Source: Alopecurus myosuroides (taxonomy: Eukaryota > Streptophyta > Magnoliopsida > Poales > Poaceae). From it: a stretch of 64,000 bases of DNA. Both the position numbers and the translations under genes were made by a program. Where the stretch lies: the NCBI GenBank assembly GCA_028641055.1, contig CM054058.1, forward strand, positions 239,802,187 through 239,866,186, in the 5' to 3' direction. Positions 56,146 to 64,000 of this stretch are shown piece after piece (the first letter of the stretch is position 1; every line of letters begins with the position of its first letter). The notes beneath the pieces are model-generated. The model worked only from the letters and a program-made list of their open reading frames with translations. It ran no database searches and was not told where the DNA came from.

Positions 56146-59100
56146 TGTGGTGACCCATCACACCACTGCATGTGTAGTGTGCAAGTCGTTGACATAATAC
56201 TCACAAAAGGACTTATCCGTGAATATTACATCCCTCAGAGTAGTACAACAAAAACATAGCAGGCCAAGCAAAACTACATGATACAAACTTCGTTACAAAA
56301 TCTTGAGAATCTCTTTGATGAATCAAGAAGATCTCATGCAAATGAAACACCAGAAGAAGCAATTCGAAGCTCCAAGCTGGAGAAGAACTCTAGCTTAGAA
56401 CTAATCCACTACGGCTGATGTCAGCCCTAATCTATGGCTTGAAATAGCTACTTCCAAGAATGGACTCCACCTACACCTTGATACCTTCTCCTCCACCAGC
56501 GTTGTTGATGTCGGTGCTTTACTGGCTAAGTAGTATGAGACTCCACCTAGCTTCACGAGGTAACGATAGCTTCACAATAACGACTTCCATAGGGCTTCAA
56601 CTCTAAGAAGGGGTCAAATGGGAACGAATGAGTAACAAGCATTACTCAGCAAGTTCATGATATATAGTGGGTAGTTTGATGCACCAACTACAGCTTTAGA
56701 CTCGAAAGAGTCACAAGCTAATGCAAGGTTTTTGTAAATCTTTCTTCAAGAGGTTTCTTTTAATTCTAAAAACTATGTCCGCCAGATCTTCACAGGATTA
56801 GAACTTCATGGAGTTGCCTTTCCTGCGGCGTTCGTAGCTCCTTCCCGGAATATGGGGTAACATGCCACATCCTTTTACACTCTACAGTGGTGCGTTACTT
56901 TACCCATGGGCTACCAAGAACATGTTGCACAACCAGGTGTACATTCCTGTCCATTCCCACTCAGGTGTGGGGCCTGGTTGTTGGTCCAAGCCAAACCGTG
57001 CTTCTCCGCACAATGCATGCCCACCCATTTCCACCAGCAGGTTGAACCCCTGATTCCACCCCTCACGATGGAGACCTAGGCGCCCCTGGCAGACACTCAT
57101 AGACCCCAGAGTCCGTGGGACGTAAGGGCTCCCATCCATGTGCATGTAATCCCGCAAGACCTACATCGTACGGCTCTGGCAGTCCGTTGACATGCGAACG
57201 AGAGAAGATCACAACTGACTTACTCCCCCCCATATAAGACTCATGGTTAACGCGGTATTTACGGTACAAGAATCCAGACGACAGTTTTTGTTAATTCCTA
57301 GGTAATACTTTCCCATGCAGATGGAACCTTCCTTTGACCTATTCATCTTACCATGGTCTCATCCGCCCACCAAACAGAACACTACCACTCGGGTAGTCAT
57401 TCAATTAGTCATATTATTATAAAAATACAATCATGCATTCTTTTTGGGATAGGTGGTAATACGATAGGGTTTTTGCAAATAGTTCATTATGAAATACTGC
57501 AAAGGATATGAGCAAGTGATGAACTTGCCTGAGATCCATGTCTTCAGGGTTCGAGGGTCGTGTAGAATATCCCGACATCTAAAAGATAGAAAAGTAGTCC
57601 CGGTAAGGACTACTGAAACACTGGCAAGATGATATATGCGTAGTAATGAGATGCATCGTGAAACACCTTGGAAAATACCCCAGCTTACAAGTGGAAGCTA
57701 TGATCGATACGATACTAAGATCACATAGGTTTTAGGTGAGTTGTTTCATTACTTGTGGCGATGTTGGTATTTCTTTTAGTCTTATGTGTGTTTCACTTTT
57801 ATATAAAAAAACACTTGTTATCATGTTTAAATTATAAGTATTTACCACATGGTTATAACACAAGGTAATATCACATTGAAGACAACTTTAAGAAAATAAT
57901 AACACATGATGTTTTTCACTGTTGAAAAGTGTGGGGCTAAGACCAAAGAAATTAACTCAAGGTGAGTACATAATACCATCATCTCTATCAACTTGTAATC
58001 CAATAATGTTTGTCAAAAGGATTAGGAAGTAAAAACTTATTTGGGTTCAATACTAAAGAAGATAGTGTGGTGTTGTTAGTCCTCGTTATATTGGAATCCT
58101 ATAGACTTCCCTTATACTTCTTAAAATGGAATTCATAAGTTAAACAAAATAAGTTGTTATGGACATAATGAGTTTGAAAATGTTGTTATCTGTCATTTGG
58201 TATATTATTTGAATGTTTCTGAAAAGATTAGAATAAGTTATTGATTTATTAATTTACTAATGAATTGAATGATTAGGCAAAACATTGCACACATGAAAAC
58301 TTGTTCAGAAGACTATGAAAACGTCATAGATGAGTAGCATTTGTCATCTGGATCATTTTGGTATATAACTTGTATTTTTCTGATTTTATGAATTATTTAT
58401 TATTTTTCTCAATTTTTAAATGATTTAATTTAATTCAAAAAATATTTAATTTTAAATTTTATCAAATATTTTTGAAAATTTCATAAACATTTAGATTATA
58501 TTTTTCTAAGCATTTAAAAATTTATTTGTATTTTTCTGATAAGTGAATTAAAAGTTATTGAATTTATAAGATTAATGATTTTTCTGCCAATATTCAAATT
58601 GACAGGTGGGTCCCACCTGTCAAATTCGTTTTAAATGACAAATTAAAATAAAATAAAAAGAAAAGGGATCATGAAGTCATGATGACGTCATGACTATGTC
58701 ATCAGAGGAAGGGATTCCTACTGTTGCCTTGCAATTCGGCGATTAAGCCCGAATTGGAGCGATGGGCTCCTACCAGGGGCTTGAGAAGGTCAAGACGAAG
58801 CTGTTGGTGGTGGCTCTTCGACCATATGGTGGCCGGAGACTCGCAGGCGTGCAGTTGCGCGGCGGCCGGTGACAGAGCATGGTGGTATAGGTGATTCCGG
58901 GCACGGTAAACCTAAAGGGAGGCACCCCTAGATGCGCAAGCTCACCTGGAGCATGTAGGGACGGCCGGTGAGGCAAGGAGAGGTATAATTTGGCGGCAGT
59001 GAGCTCTCCTCCGCGGCGGCCGAAGATGAACAAGACGGTTCGATTCGTCCGCTTCCAGGCTTCCCTGCAAACGAGGCTTGGTGGAGATGTAGAGGATGGC

Positions 59101-62100
59101 AAGGCGGAGCTCGTGGTGGTCTCGATTTCTCCGGGGACGACCAGAATCAACGGCAACGGTCGGCGGCCGTGGAAGTAGGGTTTTGAGTTCTGGGGTTCCT
59201 CACAGAGAGATATGGAGATTGAGAGAGGAGGAAGAGAGAAAGAGAGGCACGTCGTCCGGCTCCTTCTTATCCTCGACGAGGAGGCGGCCAAGCAGGACGT
59301 GGCGCACAGCAGCAGCAGCTCGACCACGTCTCCTCTACCTTCTGTCAAAGATTGAAGAAGAAAGAAATAACAATTTTTGGATAACCCCCTAGCAACTTTT
59401 ATAAATTACCGAGAAGTCCTTCTATCTTAAAAAATGAAAATAAAACATTGTTTTCAGGGCTTTCTTCTAAAAAAAATTTTATTAAAAATCTGTTTTGAAT
59501 TCCTTATCAAATTTCCAAGCTCACCATGTTTTTCTTTTTCAATTTTGAGCAAGATTTAAATTTTATACTTAGGGTGCTAGATTAAGTGATTTTGTTGTTT
59601 TCTTTCAATTTGATTTCAAATGGACTCAAAATTATTTTAGGCTTAATTAACATGAGCTCTCACAACAATCATGTGATTAACATAGTGTGTGTTTCATTGA
59701 AAAAACTTAGATACAATTCTTATAGGAAACAGTTAGTAAAATTACTTAGTAGTGTTTCTATGCATTGTAATGAAATCACCCAATAGGGAATTTATTCCAT
59801 GACATGCCAAATAGTGTTGGTTAATAAATGGACTTGTTTTCTCTTTATGAGGCTTTGTTATTTTCATAGTTGTAACTCTTAGCCATTTTTGGTTCACATT
59901 TTACTTGGGTGTGTGTAAGCCATGTTTGTTGTTTTTAGCACTTGATCAAGTGGAAAGCATGAGTGGTTTTGGAATCTTATTTGCTTGTTTTCCACATAGG
60001 TTCCAATATGTATATTATCCCATGTTTGTTTTAGAATATGTAATCATTTACGTGGTTATGTGTAGATGAATTTTTGTTATCATATGTTAGTCTTATGTAT
60101 GAAAAGGATATGGAAAACAAGATGTTAAGCTTGTTACCATTAACCTTAACATATCACAAGACATGTGGATGCAATGGCTTGTTATTATTTCTTTCTGGAT
60201 ACTTGTTTTCTTTTAAGAGTTTTATGATATGTTCCTCATCTCTGATGAGATTGACAAGGCATAAAGGTTACAGATCTTGTAATACTACCTAATGCTTCAC
60301 TGAATAATATCTTACTGAGACAGTGTTGCTCCTTGTTGACTTCTGTTGCTTGATGTTCTTCTCTGTAGTTGCCACTTGTCTTCAAATACTCCTTTTGTCA
60401 CTTGCAAGAAATATCAGCTCTTGGATTCCATCTTCAAATTTCTCACCCTCGTGGTGAAGACAACCAATTAATCCAAGCAAATATGTTTCTTAGGTGATTA
60501 TATAGGAATGTAATTGTGTTTGATAACATCAATTTTCCCTATGCATATAAGAAGAATTTGTTAACAAGGTAGCTAGTCTTGCCTCCAAATTACTACTCAT
60601 ATACAATAGGCTGAGATGTACCATGTAATTCAATCTTCTCTTTGTTTGTTTGTTTGAGTATGACACTCAATTGTTTGAGTATACAGAAGTGTTTTGTTAA
60701 CAAGGTATACAACTTGTTACCAAACTACTTCTCTACAACACTAACATTGGAATATCACACTATTTCAGGAGGAATTAATAAGATTATATGAAGATATAAG
60801 AGTTTCCAAATACTCTTATGATAGATTGGAATAACACTTCTAGAACACTCTAAAGAATCCTTCTGTAGATCTTCTTGTGGTAGTTCTTTTTTTCTTGTGG
60901 GATGCTTCTCTTGTAGAATGACTTCAGGAAGATTGGGAAACAAGATATAATGGTCTAGCTATAATAACAAGATCTAGATTAAGAGTTAGTTCATGCTTTT
61001 ATTATCCTTCCATACATTTCTTGTTGTGTTTCCCATAAGATATGTATTTGTTTCATTCTGATTGGTTTTACTTAGCTATCCACTCAATTCCTCTAATAGA
61101 GATTATAACTTGTTGTTATTTATTAGTTGTACCTAGAGATACTTTAGTTGTTGAATTTTTGATTTGGATAGAGATGTGGAATGCTTATGGAATGATGACT
61201 TAATAGTAAGTTGATCAAATGGTTCATTGATGTGTTGAGATTTCATATTCTCACTTGTATAAGACGATTGAAACAATGAGCATGTGAAAGTTATTGGGTT
61301 TAATGACTTATGTCATAATTGTTAGTTGTTTTCTCAGGTGTCATGATTTTACTTTATATTCTTCTTTTGTAAACATAATGCAGACATAGAGGTTTGGAAA
61401 TATCATATGTGATGATCAAGGTTTAACATTAGTTTAAGAAGATTTATTTCTTCTTTTAGGTACTTATTTTATGGTGGATGAGATATGTACATATTCGATA
61501 AATATGTTAATACAATTATTATATCATTTCCCACTGGAGGGTTTTGAGTTAAGACTTGTGGTTATTATTTGTGTTCTATTGAACCTTTGTTATTTGATTG
61601 TGAAGGTGCACTCAGTAGTTATGAGATAATTTATAAAGATGGTGTGTGAAGGGTTGATTACTTAAAGAGTTGTTGTTTTATAGGAGATAACATCTATGTT
61701 GATGAAATGTTTCAATTAGGTATTACTTATTTGTGGAAGTGTGATCACAAGTTATGTGATTTGGATACTCACCCCTCTTTGAGTTCTAGATACCTAATGA
61801 ATTATCCCAAGTCACTTATAGACTTGTGGTTAAGATTGTTGAGAGTTTGTGTTGGTCACAACCAATTATGGTTTGTGTAATCAGATGATTTGGTTTGTAG
61901 AGATACTATGTTATAAAGATCACTCCAAATGTACTCTTAACCAGATTATCTAAACCTATTTCATCAAGTCAAGTGAAACATCGGTCACTTTGCTTCGTTT
62001 AAACTTCCGCGCCAAAATTTCCCGTAATTTTAGATGCATGCTTTGCAAATGCACATATTATATTTAGATCCTTATAACCTCCCAAACACTGGGATGTTAC

Positions 62101-62101
62101 A
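56146..62101 (-). mobile_element. Element I: 6.0-kb solo LTR, distant relative of A/B/F LTRs
   Basis: On the minus strand it starts TGTAACATCCCAG at 62101 and ends GGGTCACCACA at 56146. Duplications atcac lie at 56141-56145 and 62102-62106. There is no internal domain, so it is a solo LTR. The layout again has an AT-rich start, a GC-rich block (about 59350-58590 on the minus strand, including TGACGTCA motifs at 58682-58695), a long AT-rich zone and a mixed end. The 192-codon frame at 59348-58770 lies in the GC-rich block and is not supported as a gene. I could not find the exon-like pair here with confidence. Confidence 0.85.
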
Positions 62102-62330
62102 ATCACTCAAAGTATTATCATCCGCATTGATATCAATATTGTCTTTTATATGGATCCCATCTTCTAAATTAACATTAATTTGTTTCCCGCAAGAAGCAGC
62201 ACCAATTCATCTGGATTTTTTTGAAGTGTTAGCGTTACTTTTCAAAATTTTATCAATAGATCCTCTCGTTGAGTGTATCGATTTATTTTCATGTTCTCTT
62301 ATTTTTATCTTCGCACCCCCTGGGTAGAGA
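62102..62330 (-). pseudogene. hAT transposase N-terminus, part 1
   Basis: The minus-strand frame has GGAKIKIREHENKS, STRGSIDKILKSN, INVNLEDG and INADDNTLSDHEH, matching the usual basic then acidic N-terminal layout of these transposases. One TGA interrupts after TSKKSR. The start codon is uncertain; the frame is poor upstream of about 62322. Confidence 0.55.
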
Positions 62331-62896
62331 CTTTTTCATAGTAGCGTTGCAAACAAAAATAATTAGCAATTCAAATTAGGGCATAAACCTATATTAGAGA
62401 ATTAGCCAATTAGGGATATCAAAATTAATCAAATACCTACCGCTGGGTGACACCTTGGTCGATTGAAATTATGACAACGAATCATCGAATCAGCCGAGCT
62501 GCGGCCTAAAATGGCGAACGAACAGCGATAACAGGTGGTGATCCAAACGTTTGCGTTTACCGTCTGTCATCGCTGATCGGTCGTCATTTTACAGACGTGA
62601 ATAGCCAATGGCCGATGTGATTGAACATTTTTTTTACCGTGATTGATCACTATATGCAAAGTAATTGTGAGGTACACTACCTCCACATTACAGTCTCGAA
62701 TACATACACGTATGCTCCTCGTGCAGTTTCGACGGAAGCTTTTAGGCCCTATTGCTATGTATCCAAGCCATGAACCTCTTAATCTAGTTTTTTTTTTGCA
62801 TAAACATAACTAAGGCTAGTTACTTATATCTCGGATGGGCCACTAGAAATTTTGGGCCCGGGCCTGCCGTCCCCCCCCCCCCGCCCCCTCCCCATA
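62331..62896 (-). other. 5' region of hAT element J, no ORF
   Basis: AT-rich leader with GGGCCC near the terminal repeat and a run of 13 C at about 62871. It may hold the transposase promoter, but no clear TATA box stands out. Nothing else is seen. Confidence 0.4.
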
Positions 62897-62908
62897 GGAC
62901 CGTCCCTG

Positions 62909-63498
62909 CTCGGGTTGAGTTCCATATCGCGAGTAATGAGAATGATGTACAATATCCAAAAGGTTCAACATAGTGTCTTCGCATAATAGTGAGAATCAAT
63001 ATTGGTGTCCATGGCTCCGCTATTGATTATTGATTGGGAAGAGTTTCTAAGTCATGTCCACATGTTACCGAAACTGTAGGGGGTCACACACTTAAGTTAA
63101 GGGGGAGCACCGGAGGGGGTATTAGGTGGCCGAGGGTATATAGGGTTTCGGAAGAGTTTGAGAAGAAACCCGAAAAGGGGGAGCACCATAGGGGGTACTG
63201 GGTGGCCCAGGGCCTCACATAATGGGGTGCAGCTACATGGGATCTATGGTCTATTATTTCATTCAAATAATCGCTCCTAAACCTTAATTTTATCTAATTG
63301 TGGAATACCGGAATGTCCCAAATTAAAGGAAGATAGAGAAAGGAAAGAGGAGTATAGATGTTCAGCTGGAAAACCGGGAACATCTAAAAAAAATCTTATT
63401 TAGATGACCTTCTATATACTGATATAGATGCCCAAATTTAGATAGGCTGATGGAGATACTCTTACTAGTGTTAGACCTCCACCTATGCTTAACACTAG
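62909..63498. other. Unassigned flank between J and K
   Basis: No gene or element border is clear. A GGGGGAGCACC..GGGGGTA..GGTGGCC segment occurs twice (63102-63135 and 63178-63213). TGGAGATACTCTTA at 63451-63464 resembles a MITE end, without a visible partner. ACTAGTGTTA (63464-63473) and TAACACTAGT (63490-63499) form an inverted repeat with a 16-base loop next to K. Confidence 0.4.
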
Positions 63499-64000
63499 TG
63501 AACGGACAACGACATCGCCTAGAGGGGGGGGGGTGAATAGGCGATTAAAACTTTTCCGGTTAATGCTTGCTAAATGCGGAAATAAACTAGGTGCTTAAAT
63601 TAACAAGCATACAACCTAAATATTCTAGGGTAAACTAGATGAACAAACAACTTATGCTAAGCAAGACAAGTAACAAGGTGATAGCAAGATATATAACTTC
63701 AAGCTCGAATGCTATCACAATGTAAATTGCATAAGTAAAAAGCTCGGGTATAGAAATAACCGAGGCACACGGAGACGAAGATGTATTCCCGAGTTCCTCC
63801 CACAAAGGGGAGTACGTCTCGTTGGAGGGGTGTGAGCTCACCACGAAGGCCTACTCAACGCCACAAAGGCCTCACTCTATTCTCCGATGAACCCCGCCAC
63901 AAAGGCCTAGTTCACCTTCCACTATTGGCAACCTTCAAACCCGAGGCACGCATCCACAACTCAATTGGAGGCTCTCGGTGTCACCACAATCTTGGGGCAC
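63499..64000 (-). repeat. Element K: SIRE-like LTR end, runs off the window
   Basis: It starts TGAACGGACAACG like the E LTR at 53497 and shares GAGTTCCTCC, GGAGGGGTGTGAGC and TTCTCCGATGAACCCCGCC with it. There is no primer site to the left, so on the minus strand this is the outer end of a 3' LTR or a solo LTR. The left-hand TSD copy would be actag (63494-63498). Confidence 0.65.

Larger units (their letters stand above)
55844..62908 (-). mobile_element. Element J: hAT-type transposon with ZMYM/TTF-like transposase, partial
   Basis: On the minus strand the sequence starts CAGGGACGGTCC at 62908, a hAT-like terminal sequence often seen in grasses, followed by a G-rich run and GGGCCCAAAATTTCTAG. 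A leader without ORFs (62331-62896) comes next, then the transposase start. Solo LTR I splits it at 56145/62102, and H interrupts at 55843. The 8 bases outside (62909-62916, ctcgggtt) would be the TSD; the other end is outside the window. Confidence 0.6.

Noticed and set aside
58770..59348. 192-codon minus-strand open frame
   Set aside because: It lies in the GC-rich leader of solo LTR I, where long chance frames are common (also seen in A, B and F). No domain is recognisable.

Overview
The window looks like repeat DNA from a large grass genome, most likely Pooideae (wheat, barley, oat or ryegrass relatives). This rests on the element types: chromoviral and Tat-type Ty3/gypsy elements, an Angela/BARE-like copia LTR, SIRE-like copia LTRs, CTCCCTCCGTTCC-type mariner termini and a hAT with a TTF-type zinc finger. 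I see no intact host gene, no rRNA or tRNA gene and no CRISPR array. Almost every base belongs to a transposable element, and the elements sit inside one another.

The nesting can be read because most insertions kept a 5-bp target-site duplication (TSD). Outermost is a hAT element (J, minus strand, terminal repeat at about 62908). It carries a mariner-like element (H, end at 55841) and a solo LTR (I, 56146-62101, TSD atcac). H is interrupted by a SIRE-like copia element (E, minus strand, LTR 53497-54768). E is interrupted by a solo LTR (G, 51829-53359, TSD gaggt), by an Angela-like copia element (C, 23319-50542, minus) and by a chromovirus (A, from beyond the left edge to 21932). A is interrupted by a relative of itself (B, 3682-18505, TSD ctctc). 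C is interrupted by a Tat-lineage gypsy element (D, 24346-43299, TSD tcaac). D is interrupted by a 6.1-kb solo LTR (F, 29139-35220, TSD gcaac). A further SIRE-like LTR (K) starts at 63499 and runs off the right edge.

Layout: 1-21932 is A with B inside its 3' LTR. B has 4.5-kb LTRs, an extra ORF with a dsRNA-binding-like segment, and a 1445-codon gag-pol that lost its last part in a deletion. 21933-23318 is the 3' part of E's ORF. 23319-50542 is C, most of which is D: sense gag-protease, RT, two RNase H domains and integrase, then two antisense intron-containing ORFs. 50543-54768 is the rest of E with G. 54769-62908 is H, J and I. 62909-63498 is unassigned, and 63499-64000 is K.

The most interesting signal is inside the long chromoviral-type LTRs. 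B (both LTRs) and F contain two exon-like blocks flanked by splice-like sites. The blocks are in matching phase and would join to encode the end of a small, mostly acidic protein. A keeps the first block with the same borders and phase. Other points worth a look are the dsRBD-like extra ORF, the gag fused to an unknown ORF in E, the antisense gene pair with its own TATA box in D, and the mostly amber stop codons in D. Everything here is read by eye; no database or alignment was run.
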